DNA of 64,000 bases, from the NCBI GenBank assembly GCA_914767715.1, contig OU612074.1, forward strand, positions 3,737,501 to 3,801,500. Direction: 5' to 3'. Of the stretch, positions 13,601-26,300 are shown one piece after another. Each line of letters starts with the position of its first letter. Within the stretch, counting starts at the first letter, position 1. The notes beneath the pieces were generated by a model. The model searched no databases. It saw nothing but the letters and a program-made list of their open reading frames with translations, and had not been told where the DNA came from. Source of the stretch: Membranipora membranacea (taxonomy: Eukaryota; Bryozoa; Gymnolaemata; Cheilostomatida; Membraniporidae). The position numbers and the translations under genes were made by a program.

Positions 13601-14167
13601 TATAGTTAGCCTACATAAATCAATACCTGTATATGGCATCTAATGCAGTGATAAAAAATGGAGATCTATCAAAAAGTGAATAGCAGTGGTTTCTTCTAGG
13701 TTTGAATGCAGTACAATATTTCATCATCATAAGATTTTGGTTCTGAGTCTAACGACTGCATTGAGTGTAGTTATTTAGTCTTTTGTAATTATCGGAAATA
13801 TTATTTAGCCATAAATCTAATCTGCTTCTGAATATGCTGTATGGATGTGGTAGAGTATTTAAATCGTTAGATTTTGGTTCTAAGTCTAAGAACAATGTAA
13901 ATTAAAGTGATAAATAAATGTCTGTATTAGGGACAAAACCAGTCATAAAAACTGTGGATCTATTGAAAAGTGAATGGCATACAGTATAATTCTTCTAGGA
14001 TTGTTCTTATCAAGTTTAACTAGTTTCTTCATCATACTGTATAAATTTTGGATGTGGCACCATATTCCATCACAATTAGTTTTTGGTTCGAAGTCTAACA
14101 AAAATGTGATGTGATCACTATTTAGAAATTGGGAGCTAAGTTTACTGATTGGAATGATATAGCGATT

Positions 14168-16686
14168 GCATATGGTATTCATCTTTGCACTAGATACAAG
14201 TCTCCTAGAAAATTCAGTCTGGTGAAAATTGAAACATTACCAAACCAATGAGACAATTCGGGTGGCAGAAAATTTGTTCAGACATGTGTTTAGAATGCAT
14301 AATTTCTGTCATCACCATAAATCTAGTGATCAATATCTAGCATGTGTGTTGCTAATCAACCAATTAAATACTATCATTTGTATAGCATTGTGTATGTAAG
14401 ACGATACAATCACCTCTTGTTATTGCAAGAGCTAATATGAATAACACACCAAAGTTCATTTTCATTATGCTGTTGTACATAAAAATATGATAAGACTTGG
14501 AATATAATCTGATCAATAAATTTCAATATGGTCCTGCCTCCTGTGAGGATAAAAGTGTGTGATCACCATTCTTTAGAACAATCAAGTAAAATTCAGCTGT
14601 GCAGGCAATTACATAAATCAATTATATTTAGATTGAAGCAGGTATGCTGGTGATGACTAACACAATACCATTAAAAGCCTGCTGTAAAACATTTGCTATA
14701 AAAATATTGAATTGCTATTCACTAGGTTTACACTATGGCCTATTATTCTTGTTTTATACTCTAAAATTAAAATCAAACTATATCAACTCAATGTAAAAAA
14801 CATGGTCCTAGTGGAATACAATGAGTTAAAACTCTGGGTGCAATATGATGCAAAAAGCTGTTTTGTAAGTCACCATGTAACACAGGAATGCCAAGCTTTG
14901 TATAAATTAGAAGCTGTATAAAATTAAGCAAAAACTCAGTTCAAGTGATGTTAAAAACTCATGGTTTTAGCGATAAACCTATTAACTGACATAGAACAAT
15001 GGATTTTATCATTCATCACAGCTTATCGAGAAAAGTCCAAAAGACACTCACACTATTATCAAGACTTAATCTCTCAGTCTGCAAACTGTCCTTCTGACTC
15101 AGCGGCTATCATGTTACTTGCGCTAACCCTGTCTCTCATGAAGCACTACTCCATCCCCTAAAATTATAAAATATTAACATTTTAAACACCTCGCAACGTC
15201 AAAAGTTGTAAAATTTGAAACCTGGTCACTGTGATATGGCAAGATCTCTTGCAGTATATTATAGAATTTGAAGATATTCTCGGGGCCTTTGGGTTGTTTG
15301 CCTAACATATCGAGTAAAGTACAAGAATTAATTTCGAGTTTTCAACCTGTGCATTTGAATAATTCTGAAAATGGTTCTTATGGTTTTATAGGGTCATAGA
15401 ACCATTATAGCACTTGTACTACACTGGTATCTGGAACTACAAGGATCTCATAATTATGTTACCTGTGAAGCTTAGACAGCACAGTAAGTTTGATGTCATC
15501 CTAGTGGTGAAGAGAGCAGTGATAATAAGTTATAATCAGATCTCCCAATGCGACTATATGTCAATTCTGAAGCTGGCTGTGACACTGTTGTTGTCTTTGA
15601 GTGTTTTGTTGATTCTAGCATCTCTTTCTCCATGTACACTTTGCTCTTGTATAATGGCGTTGATAACATGGGGTTTTGGCCATGACCTGAAGCTTTGGCT
15701 TTGTTTTTATGACACACTCTGATTACACAGAAGTATAAATTTTACAAATAGGATGATTTTTGATGTTACATGTGTGTGATGCTTTCATCTTTAGTAAAGC
15801 AGATCAAAGCATCACCCACATGTAGCTTTGAAAAAACATCCTAATTTGTCACATTCAAAGAAGTGGCAAAGTTTAGTTTCTCAAGTAACCACAATGTTTA
15901 CTATAATGAAATTAATTATAACCATAAGCCTTCACCCCCCCTCCCCCCCTCCTGTTCACTAACGATTAATGTTTACCTGGCAGTATGATTAAACTATCAA
16001 GGTGATATCTCCCCAGGTCTTTCCATGTTCCAAATGAGCAGTAATCACATGTCAGCTTTTGGCCAGGCTAGGGGGAGCAAGAGTCTCTGGGGCTCAGACT
16101 AATTTTGGCCGAGCGTCACTCACATTTTGTCGCCTAATAGACTTCATAGCCAATTTCACATTGTTGGATGCAAAGAACTTGTAGAGCGCTCCTGATTCTC
16201 TTTGAGTTGTGTAATCGTTCACATCAAGAAATAATTTAGATTAACTTATAAATGACATATGAATTTGACTTCAGCTATCATTCGCTTTCCGCTCGCTGTG
16301 ACCAACGACATTCTCAAACTCTCAAACCAAGCACCTAAGTACCGAGATTTGGGGGGGGGGGATATAAATTGTGACTTGATCTATTATTTGTGCAGGAATT
16401 GTTCCAGCCATGGAGGTTATTGCTCACAATACTTACATTGTGTGTTATTACAATAACAGGTGGAAATAGTAATCATTTTAGCAACTAAAATATTGCTATC
16501 TCTTTGTAGTCACCTGGTATTCTTTGGTAAAAGTATGGGTGCTCACTTATTTCACATTTATAGTGAGCAAGCGGTTTTTTGTGACTGAGACAAGTTAGTG
16601 CTTGTTAGGGAAGTCATGTGTACTAACGGTGTTCTGTAGTTTTTCTGGCTGATGTGTCTGACCCAGCGTGACATACCTTCCTTTCA
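14168..16686. repeat. Segmental copy A of the 14-32 kb array
   Basis: This block is closely similar to 23345-25862 over its whole length, and parts recur at 17100-18330 and 19925-20580. It contains candidate minus-strand exons (see 15496-16224), a hairpin at 15743-15850 and a poly-G tract near 16352. Its high-coordinate edge cuts through the exon that appears whole at 25858-25953: only that exon's 3' end and donor remain, next to the unrelated block at 16687-17095. Confidence 0.8.
15496..16224 (-). pseudogene. Copy A exon fragments of the unrecognised tandem gene family
   Basis: Two exons of the family described at 28487-32189 can be traced. The exon at 16124-16224 reads DVNDYTTQRESGALYKFF.. 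and ends at the conserved GTGAGT donor, but its acceptor CTAG has become CTTG. The last exon at 15496-15686 shares an 8-nt deletion with the copy at 17865-18054 and has one extra base near its start. It is open only in a frame that begins upstream (start at 15717) and joins the family frame for the final ..SELTYSRIGRSDYNLLS.. end. The copy therefore appears inactive. Confidence 0.55.
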
Positions 16687-17095
16687 CTAGATTGTCAGGC
16701 ACACATTTCAGACTTGTTTTTGTTTTAACCAAAAACGGTTTTGCCTTGCACTCCTACAGCTGAGTTGGGAGCAATTGAGTATTGCACATTTTTGAGTAAT
16801 TGTCTTTATATGGGGTCATGTATTGAACTTGGATGAAAAGATGGCACATATTTAGCCTAAGACCAGTTGAATGAGCGCAGTTTTTTGCATGAATATACTT
16901 TCCATTTTGGTAAAACAAGTCATTTGATCAGTTAACTCCAGGTTCTTTTTCTTGGAATGAGATCAATGATGAAAGAAGGAAGTTTTGATTTAACAGAAAA
17001 TAATTACTCTCATCGAGGGAAAATAGTTAAATACACTGGATAGCAAATTGATATTGATATAAGGCTGTTCTAAACATACAATCTAGAAATAAATG
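16687..17095. repeat. Dispersed block repeated at 22922-23330
   Basis: The block starts at actagattgtcaggcac and is about 90 percent alike by eye in the two places. In both it adjoins a piece of the large array, so it marks a shared rearrangement junction. No coding frame is evident. Confidence 0.65.
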
Positions 17096-17099
17096 AAAT

Positions 17100-18330
17100 T
17101 GAAATCAATATAAATATCAACTCAATGTAAATAACATGGTCCTAGTGGAATACAATGAGTTAAAACTCTGAGTGCAATATGATGCAAAAAGCTGTTTTGT
17201 AAGTCACCATGTAACAGGAATGCCAAGCTTTGTGTAAATTAGAAGCTGTATAAAATTGAGCAAGAACACAATTCAAGTTAACTGACATAGAGTGATGGAT
17301 TTCATCATTAATCACAGCTTATCGAGAAAAGTCCAAAAGATACTCATATCATTATCAAGACTTAATCTCTCAGTCTGCAAACTGTCCTTCTGACTCAGCG
17401 GCTATCATGTTACTTGCGCTTACCCTGTCTCTCATAAAGCACTACTCCATCCCCTGAAATTATAGAACATAAACATTTTAAACACCTCGCAACGTCAAAA
17501 GTTGTGAAATTTGAAACTTGGTCACTGTGATATGGCAAGAGCTCTTGCAGTATATTTTAAAATTTGAAGGTATTTTCCTGGGACCTTTGGGTTGTTTGCC
17601 GAACGTATCGAGTAAACTACAAGAATTAATTTCAAGTTTTCAACCTGTGCATTTGAATAATTCTAAAATGAATGTTGTCTATAACCAACTCACTTGAAAC
17701 CGAAAGCAAAGAGGGAGTAATGTTCACAAATTACACATTGCGGTTTTTATGGTGTTATAGAGTCATAGAACCATTATAGCACTTGTACTATACTGGTATT
17801 GGGAACTACAAGGATCTCATAATTATGTTACCTGTGAAGCTTAGACAGCACAGTAAGTTTGATGTCATCCTAGTGGTGGAGAGAGCAGTGATAATAAGTT
17901 ATATTCAGATCTCTCGATGTGACTATATGTCAACTCTGAAGCTGGCTGTGACACTGTTGTTGTCTTTGAGTGTTTTGTTGATTCTAGCATCTTTTTCTCC
18001 ATATACACTTGGCTCCTGTATAATGGAAATGATAACATGGGGTTTGGCTATGATCTGAAGCTTTGGCTTTGTTTTTATGACACACTCTGATTACACAAAA
18101 GTATAAATGTTACAAATAGGACGATTTTTGATGTTACATGTTTGTGATGCTTTCATCTTCAGTATAGCAGATCAAAGCATCACCCACATGTATATCTTTG
18201 AAAAAAACATCCTATTTGTCACATTCAAAGAAGTGGCAAAGTTTAGTTTCTCAAGTAACCACAATGTTTACTAAAATCAATGACTATAATGAAATTAATT
18301 ATAACCATAAGCCTTCACCCCCTTTCTTTC
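17100..18330. repeat. Segmental copy A2 (partial) of the array
   Basis: The block matches 14765-15945 and 23955-25200. It carries the last exon of the tandem family (17865-18054) and the associated hairpin (about 18111-18220). It stops before the part that would contain the upstream exons. Confidence 0.75.
17865..18054 (-). pseudogene. Copy A2 last exon, frameshifted
   Basis: This is the counterpart of the intact exons at 24754-24951 and 28487-28684 (IIAKPHVIISIIQEPSVYGE...). An 8-nt deletion after the NNSVT codons, shared with copy A, shifts the frame and brings in a stop. The acceptor-like AG at its start is kept. It is isolated from any other exon of the family. Confidence 0.6.
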
Positions 18331-19924
18331 TGCAGACATAGCCTTATTTATTTCAGATTTGCCTGAGAATGGTTCATGCAATTCTCTTGATTTTTTTTAC
18401 ATGTGTTACCAGAACATATGGGCCACAGTCTAGGCATTTATTCATGTAGTCAGTCAATGTATTTTGCAGATATATTTGATTTAGTGGCTAACACTCCTTT
18501 GTGAGATGAGTAAGACGAGGTACACACAATACTAGATAGCCCTTACATCAAACAAAGTTTCCTATGACCAACAGTAATTCTAATCTGACCAAAGGAAGGT
18601 GTCATATTTATGAAATTTGTCATTCACAAGCTGAAAACTAGATAAAAACAGCCCAAAAACAGCCTTCTTTTCTCCCTCCCCCTCCAACATAATCTTTTTG
18701 TGAACCATGAAAATTATCATTATTACCAATCACCTCAATCAAGATATTTACTTGAGAACATTTGCTCCAATTTAAGAGGTAAATGTGGCTATAGAGACGG
18801 CCCAAAAAGTGTCCAGTTCATAGCGCCATATGGACATGTCTCTTCTATACATATGCTAAGCAAAAATTACCCAACCATCTGCATGAATGATGGGGCCTTT
18901 ATTTTAGATTGAGCTTAGCGTTATAACATGAAAACTCAGGTCCATACTCTAGTACTCAACTACATCAGTGAAACTCCACCCATAATCTCAGCTATCATAT
19001 AGTTAACCTACCAGGCGTTTAGTCGCTGGCAAAATAGTAAGTGGTAAGATCACCACAGTTGCATTTATATCACCTTCCCTTGGTAGTCAAACTATCGTTA
19101 GTCATGTTTCCCCTCAAACGCTATGATAAGGCCAATGTCACTTAGTTGATCCTACAGTGTACTTTATAGTTTTTTACCAAATCTTGCAATAAGATCCTAC
19201 GATATCTTCTCGAGTAAGAACCATACTAACTCGATACTCAAAAATTTGAATTCATTTTCAAAGAAACTGATCTGTGCATTGACATAGACTGCACTTATTC
19301 AGTAATATTGATAGTCCATGTTTAGATGTGCTGAGTAACTGTGGTGCATAAATGGACAAGATCTGATGCCACAAAACAGAAAGCTTCTCCAAGACACCCA
19401 CTGCTAACACATTTCAATACTACTCTCTAGGAGGCCGTCAAATTCATTTGGATCTTTTATCACCCTGAAGACTGAAATAACTAGATAACACATTTATTTA
19501 CATGGATCTACTTTAAGACATGCAAATACTAGTTTTTGATGTAAAGAGAACTGTTTATCTGAGTAAGTCTTGTGTGTCAAAACATCTTAAAATATGTAAA
19601 GATTGCTAAAAAAAATCCTCAAACTCAAAATCACTTGTTAGTAATCATCACATGATTTTGATTTTTACATCATTGAGATGCCTGAAATATCTAGATCTAA
19701 AATATTTTTATTTGAAGTTTCAGTGAAATTTGGAAATACATAATTTTTATGAAAAACAAACAGGCTACCTGTGTAAATTTTGAATTTCCTATTCAAATTC
19801 TATTGAAAGCCACTAATCATAAAGCTCATAATTGAAGCGTAACACTCGTTTTCATGCGGCCGCTTGCCTATTCAACTGAAGACCGCAGTTTGATAGGAGT
19901 GTCATATCTTAGTATTTATAATCT
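18331..19924. other. Unique spacer inside the array, no gene seen
   Basis: This stretch does not match the neighbouring segmental copies. The one plus-strand open frame of note (18700-18912) has no splice or homology support. No inverted repeat ends were seen. Confidence 0.5.
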
Positions 19925-21010
19925 TTGGTATGATTGAACTATCAAGGTGATATCTCCTCAGGTCTTTCCATGTTCCAAATGAGCAGTAATCACACTGTGT
20001 CAGCTTTTGGCCAGGCTAGAGGGAGCAAGAGAATCTGGGGCTCAGACTAGTTTTGGCCGAGCGTCACTCACATTTTGTTGCCTAATAGACTTCATAGCCA
20101 ATTTCACATTGTTGGGTGCAAAGAACTTGAAGAGCGCTCCTGATTCTCTTTGAGTTGTGTAATCGTTCACATCTAGAAATAATTTACATTAACTTATAAA
20201 TGACATATGAATTTGACTTCAGCTATCATTCGCTTTCCCGCTCGCTGTGACCAACGACATTCTCAAACTCTCAAAGTACCGAGATTGGGGGGGGGGGGGA
20301 TATAAATTGTGACTTGATCTATTATTTGTGCAGGACTTGTTCCAGCCATCGAGGTTATTGCTCACAATACTTATATTGTGTGTTATTACAATAACAGGTG
20401 GAAAAAGTCATCATTTTAGCAACTAAAATATGGCTATCTCTTTGTAGTCACCTGGTATTCTTTGGTAAATGTATGTGTGCTCATTTTTTTCACATTTATA
20501 GTGAGCAAGCGGTTTTTTGTGACTGAGACAAGTTAGTGCTTGTTAGGGAAGTCATGTGTACTAACGGTGTTCTGTAGTTTTCCTCATAAAACAGTCTTCT
20601 TATCTGCTTGAATATTATCACTCTGCGACCACGCTCAAATTGAAGCCAGTCTTGCACCCAGGCACATCCTGAAAAAGAATTCATTTGAAAGTAATACAGG
20701 CACATTCATGGGGTCTTAAAACTTTTTTCATTTTGTCCTGTACAGTTATCTAGGTTGTCAGTGACATTGTGTTTGAGTTTTATAAATCCACCCTAAGGCA
20801 TGCAAGATATTTCATACAATTGGATGTGGTATATTTTCAGCCAGGAGTTTCCCAAGTACATCTCTATTTGAGATATGTCCAAGAGGCAAAACTGTGACTC
20901 AACTGACAATGCTGACTTCAAAAATCTCGTAGTGGTAGGAAGTAGAGCTTGTGGAACAATGATACTGATTTACTACTGTTTCAAATTTTTCAATGTTTGT
21001 TGTCTTCTTG
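19925..21010. repeat. Segmental copy B of the array
   Basis: 19925-20580 matches 15985-16640 and 25220-25860. 20581-21010 matches 25862-26280 and 29560-29990. Relative to copy C about 42 bp are missing at the junction near 20581, which removes the donor of the exon there. A 12-13 bp poly-G tract lies near 20287. Confidence 0.75.
20072..20901 (-). pseudogene. Copy B exon fragments of the unrecognised tandem gene family
   Basis: Three family exons are visible on the minus strand. About 20795-20901 contains the open stretch ESQFCLLDISQIEMYLGNSW. An exon starting at 20668 after TTTTTCAG reads GCAWVQDWLQFERGRRVIIF..RRLFYEE with no stop, but its donor was removed by the deletion near 20582. The exon 20072-20172 (CTAG acceptor, GTGAGT donor) reads DVNDYTTQRESGALFKFF..KLAMKSIRRQN. 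This is the best-preserved copy of these exons, but the expected last exon is missing below 19925, so the locus cannot encode a full product. Confidence 0.5.
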
Positions 21011-21210
21011 TCTTGTTTTGTATGAGCAATCACTCAAGAAATCCCCATATAGCATCTCATCTTTCCATGATGCTGCGCAAGCTGACCACCTCTGTGGTCG
21101 TTTTTGTTTTTTCAAAAGGGTCTCGCCATACATTAATTTTTATTTACATAATATAATGTCAACAAACCTTTTGCAAACAACCTCTCCCCATTGTTCAATA
21201 TTTATACATG

Positions 21211-21628
21211 TTGCTTGGGAACACGGAAAAACACTCTTCAACGAACAAAATATAAACTCAATGTTAAATATTGGGAGTATGTATTACATTTTTTGTTGAG
21301 TGAACTTTTGCTAGCTATATGAATAATGCAAAATGTGCTTCACTGTGTGGATTGAATGCTGTCTTTCTTGATCAATACACTCAGAGAAAAAAGTAGCTAA
21401 ATAATTGATCACAGCAAAGTTGCTTGGGAACACGGAAAAACACTCTTCAACAAACAAAATACAAACTCAATGTTAAATATTGGGAGTATGTATTACATTT
21501 TTTTGTTGAGTGAACTTTTGCTAGCTATATGAATAATGCAAAATGTGCTTCACTGTGTGGGTTGAATGCTGTCTTTCTTGATCAATACACTCAGAAAAAA
21601 AGGAGCTAAAAAATTGATCACAGCAAAG
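21211..21628. repeat. 209-bp tandem duplication
   Basis: The segment beginning ttgcttgggaacacggaaaa at 21211 is repeated in direct orientation at 21420 with only a few differences over 209 bp. The near identity implies a recent event or homogenisation. No coding function is apparent. Confidence 0.9.
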
Positions 21629-22225
21629 TAAAAATTTAGTCAAAATAGAGACAATGATTTTAATGGAGCCTATGCTGGCTTCTAAATTGAATATGTGCTT
21701 GTTAGTGTCAGATGAATCAAGGGGTCTGTTGAATGCTAGCTGTCGTCTCTAAAACTAAGACGCAGCATAATACGCTTGAAAGAGTCAGATTGTCGGTAGC
21801 AAGAATTTCGATTATATTTGTAATATTTAGTACGCATTTATGGGGCAATATAAAGTAATGGTTCTGAGAGTTACAATTGAGAATGATATCTTCTCGATAG
21901 CTGGTCAAAATCCTTCCACAAGATAAGGGAGATAAGTTTGCTGGTTACAAGTTGTCAAATATACAATGTTTGTTTAAATTTAGTGGGTACCAATCTGTTC
22001 TCAACAAATGCATGCACATTATGTGTTTATTGTTCTTATATCCCTGACAGTGTAGGAAGAGGCTGCTCCAAACCTACACAATATAAGAACATCAGCTGTC
22101 TAGATGTAGCAGCAGAATGTGATGTGATTTGAGTGCTAACTGCCCTGATCGAGAGAAGGGATCACTTGACTGTGATCAGCAGATCTTTCGTTTTCTTTAC
22201 CCTTTCATCTAGACAACTCACAGTA

Positions 22226-22896
22226 AAGCTGTAGCTCCACGTAACGATGTAATCACAGGCCGATGGCATGTCTAGACATGCTAGGCCGATCTCACACTGC
22301 TACACAGGCCTATGAGTTAGTACTCGATGGTTTAGTGAGTCATAGTGGGGTAATAAATCAGGTGCCTAGATTGACCAATTAACTCCCTCAGTTCAATCGA
22401 TTGACCAAAGATATTTAATGGGCGTGTTAACAAATGACCGGATTTGATGTCATATTAAATCCGGGTCTTTGTCACTTAGAATCTTCACCAAATAAAATTT
22501 CATTCTTCTGTAAAATTGATTTTCCTATGCTATACTATGGATGTCATGTCAGGACAGCTTCCATTTCCAAGTGATACAGCTATTACCTTCCATATTTTCA
22601 CTACAGCACCACTCCTATCTTTTATCATAAATAGGAGGATGTGATTTAACTACAGATATTATCAACTCCTCCATTTTTGATAGCCTGTCACGATTTGATA
22701 GATGACGTGTTTAAACGCGTAATTATTTAAGCAAGCAATCAACAACCAATCAGAATAGAGGATCGTCTAGATCACTCGGGCAAAAGACCAACAGGTTCGA
22801 TGTCCACTTAACACGAGTAATCACTCGTGCAGATCCACCAATTAACCACTCGTGACCCCAAATCGATGTAAAAATCGTTACGTGGAGCTACAGCTT
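22226..22896. mobile_element. TA-flanked MITE, Tc1/mariner-like
   Basis: The ends form a perfect inverted repeat, AAGCTGTAGCTCCACGTAAC at the left and its complement at the right. They are flanked by TA on both sides (224-225 and 897-898 within the 22 kb block), the target-site duplication of the Tc1/mariner group. Length is about 671 bp with no transposase frame. Similar 'gagctacagct' strings occur near 3260 and 35250 and could be remnants of relatives. Confidence 0.75.
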
Positions 22897-22921
22897 TAGG
22901 GCGCTATTCAAGTAACATAAC

Positions 22922-23330
22922 ACAGCACTAGATTGTCAGGCACTCAATTTAGACTTGTTTTAGTTTTAACCAAAAAAGGTTTTGGCATGCACTCCTACAG
23001 CTGAGTTGGGAGTAATTGAGTATTGCAAATTTTTGAGTAATTGTCTTTATATGGGGTCATGTATTGAACTTGGATGAAAAAATTGCACATATTTCGCCTA
23101 AGACCATTTGAATGAGCGCAGTTTTTTGCATGGATGTCTTGAATATACTTTCCATTTTGGTAAAACAAGTCATTTGATCAGTTAACTCCAGGTTCTTTTT
23201 CTTGGAATGAGATCAATGATGAAAGAAGGAAGTTTTGATTAAACAGAAAATAATTACTCTCATTGAGGGAAAAATAGTTTTATACACTGGATAGCAAATT
23301 GATATTGATATAAGGCTGTTCGAAAACGTA
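22922..23330. repeat. Second copy of the 16687-17095 block
   Basis: It starts at cactagattgtcaggcac and runs into the start of segmental copy C. The two copies differ by scattered substitutions and one insertion of about 9 bp. Confidence 0.65.
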
Positions 23331-23344
23331 CAACCCAGTCACAT

Positions 23345-26300
23345 AGGTTTTGCTCTTAGCAGTTAGCATGCTCTAGATAAAAGTCTCCTAGAAAAAATTT
23401 AGTCAGGTGAAAATTGAAACATTACCAAACCAATGAGACAATTTGGGTGGCAGAAAATTTGTTCAGACATGTTTGGAATGCATAATTTCTGACATCACCA
23501 TACATCTAGTGATCAATATGTAGCATGTGTGTTGCTCATCAACCAATTGAATACTATCATTTGTATAGCATTGTGTATGTAAGACGATACAATCACGTCT
23601 TGTTATTGCAAGAGCTAATATGAATAACACACCAAAGTTCATTTTCATTATGCTGTTGTTCATGAAAATATGATAAGGCTTGGAATATAATCTGATCAAT
23701 AAATTTCAATATGGTCCTGCCTCCTGTGAGGATAAAAGTGTGTGATCACCATTCTTTAGGACAATCAAGTAAAATTCAGCTGTTCAGGCAATTGAATTAA
23801 TCGATATTATTGAGATCCAAGCAGGTATGCTGGTGTTGACTAACACAATACCATTAAAAGCCTGCTGTAAACAGTTTGCTATAAAAATATCAAATTGCTA
23901 TTCACTAGGTTTACACTATGGCCAATTATTCTTGTTTTATACTCTAAAATTAAAATCAATATATATCAACTCAATGTAAATAACATGGTCCTAGTGGAAT
24001 ACAATGAGTTAAAACTCTGAGTGCAATATGATGCAAAAAGCTGTTTTGTAAGTCACCATGTAACAGGAATGCCAAGCTTTGTGTAAATTAGAAGCTGTAT
24101 AAAATTGAGCAAGAACACAGTTCAAGTGATGTTAAAAACTCATGGTTATAGCGATAAACTGATTAACTGACATAGAATGATGGATTTCATCATTCATCAC
24201 AGCTTATTGGGAAAAGCCCAAAAGATACTCACACTATTATCAAGACTTAATCTCTCAGTCTGCAAACTGTCCTTCTGACTCAGCGGCTATAATGTTACTT
24301 GCGCTTACCCTGTCTCTCATAAAGCACTACTCCATCCCCTGAAATTATAGAACATAAACATTTTAAACACCTCGCAACGTCAAAAGTTGTGAAATTTGAA
24401 ACTTGGTCACTGTGATATGGCAAGAGCTCTTGCAGTATATTTTAAAATTTGAAGGTATTTTCCTGGGACCTTTGGGTTGTTTGCCGAACGTATCGAGTAA
24501 AGTACAGGAATTAATCTCGAGTTTTGAACTTGTGCATTTGAATAATTCCAAAATGAATGTTGTCTATAGCCAGCTCACTTGAAACCGGAAACAAGGAGGG
24601 TGTAATGATCACAAAGTACACATTGCGGTTTTTATGGTTTTATAGAGTCATAGACCCATTATAGCACTTGTACTCTACTGGTATCGGGAACTACAAGGAT
24701 TTTGGATAATTGTGTTGAACCTGTGAAGCTTAGACAGCGCAGTAAGTTTGATGTTATCCTAGTGGTGAAGAGAGCAGTGATACCAAGGAATAATCAGATC
24801 TCTCGATGTGACTATATGTCAACTCTGAAGCTGCCTGTCTGTCTGTGACGCTGTTGTTGTCCTTGAGTGTTTTGCTGATTCTAGCATCTCTTTCTCCATA
24901 TACACTTTGCTCCTGTATATTGTTAATGATAACATGGTGTTCGGCTATGATCTGAAGCTTTGGCTTTGTTTTTATGACACACTCTGATTACACAGAAGTA
25001 TAAATGTTACAAATAGGATGATTTTTAATGTTACTTGTGTGTGATGCTTTCATCTTCAGTATAGCAGATCAAAGCATCACACACATGTAGCTTTAAAAGC
25101 ATCCTATTTGTTGCATTCATAGAAGTAACAAAGTTTAGTTTCTCCAGTAACAAGAATGTTTACTTTGATGAAATAAATTATCACCATCATCCTTCACCTC
25201 CATTCACTAACGAATAATGATTATGATAATTGATAATGATTATCGAGGTGATATATCGAGGCCTTTCCATGTTTTAAATGAGGTGGGAGCAAGAGTCGAG
25301 GGGGGGGGGCACGATTTTTTTTAGAAGCGTCACTCACATCTAGTTGCTCAACAGACGACAAGAACTTTCCAAGCGCTCCTGTGGCTCCTTAAATTGTGTA
25401 TATTGTTCAAATCTAGAAAGAATTTAGATAAACTTATAAATGACGCATGAATAAAGACTTTGCTATCATTCGCTGTCCCATCTGCTGTGACCATTGACAT
25501 TCTCAAACTAAAACTACCACCTAAATACCGTGATTGGGGGGGGGGGGAGGGGAATATAAATTGTGACTGGATCTATAATTTGTGCAGGACTTGTTCCAGC
25601 CATTGAGGTAATTGCTCACAATACTTATATTCCGGGTTATTACATTAACAGATGGAAAAAGTCATCATTTTAGCAACTCAAATATGGCTTTCTCATTGTA
25701 TTCTTTGGTAAAAGCATGAGTGCTCAATTTTTTCACATTTATAGTGAGCGAGCAGTTTTTTGTGACTGAGACAAGTTAATGCTTGTTAGGGAAGTCATGT
25801 GTACTAACGGTGTTCCGTAGTTTTTCTGGCTGATGTGTCTGACCCAGCATGACGTACCTTCCTTTCCTCATAAAACAGTCTTCTTGTACTGTTTAAATAT
25901 TATCACTCTGCGACCACGCTCCATTTAAAGCCAGTCTTGCACCCAGGCACATCCTGAAAAAAATGCATATGAAAGTATTACAGGCACATTCATGGGCTCT
26001 TAAAACTTTTTCATTTTATCCTGTACAGTTATCTAGGTTGTCAGTGACATAGTGTTTGAGTGTAATAAATCCACCCTAAGGCATGCAAGATATTACATAC
26101 AATTGGATGTGGTATATTTTCAGCCAGGAGTTTCCCAAGAGCATCTCTGGTTGAGATGAGTCCAAGAGGCAAAACTGTGACTTAACTCACAAAGCTGACT
26201 TAAAAATTCTCGTAGTTGTAGGAACTATAGCTGGTGGAAAAATGATATTGATTTACTACTGTTTCAAATTTTTTCGATTTTTGTTGTGAGAAAGGAGCCA

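Noticed and set aside
15074-15139. Short minus-strand frame MRDRVSASNMIAAESEGQ.. repeated in three array copies
   Set aside because: Only 21 codons, overlapped by an equally conserved plus-strand frame, and no consistent splice link to the neighbouring exon.
15414-15722. Plus-strand 102-codon frame with a hydrophobic stretch, also present at 17783-18058
   Set aside because: The minus-strand frame over the same region is open and exactly 198 nt in copies C and D with an acceptor-like AG, so the plus frame is judged a shadow.
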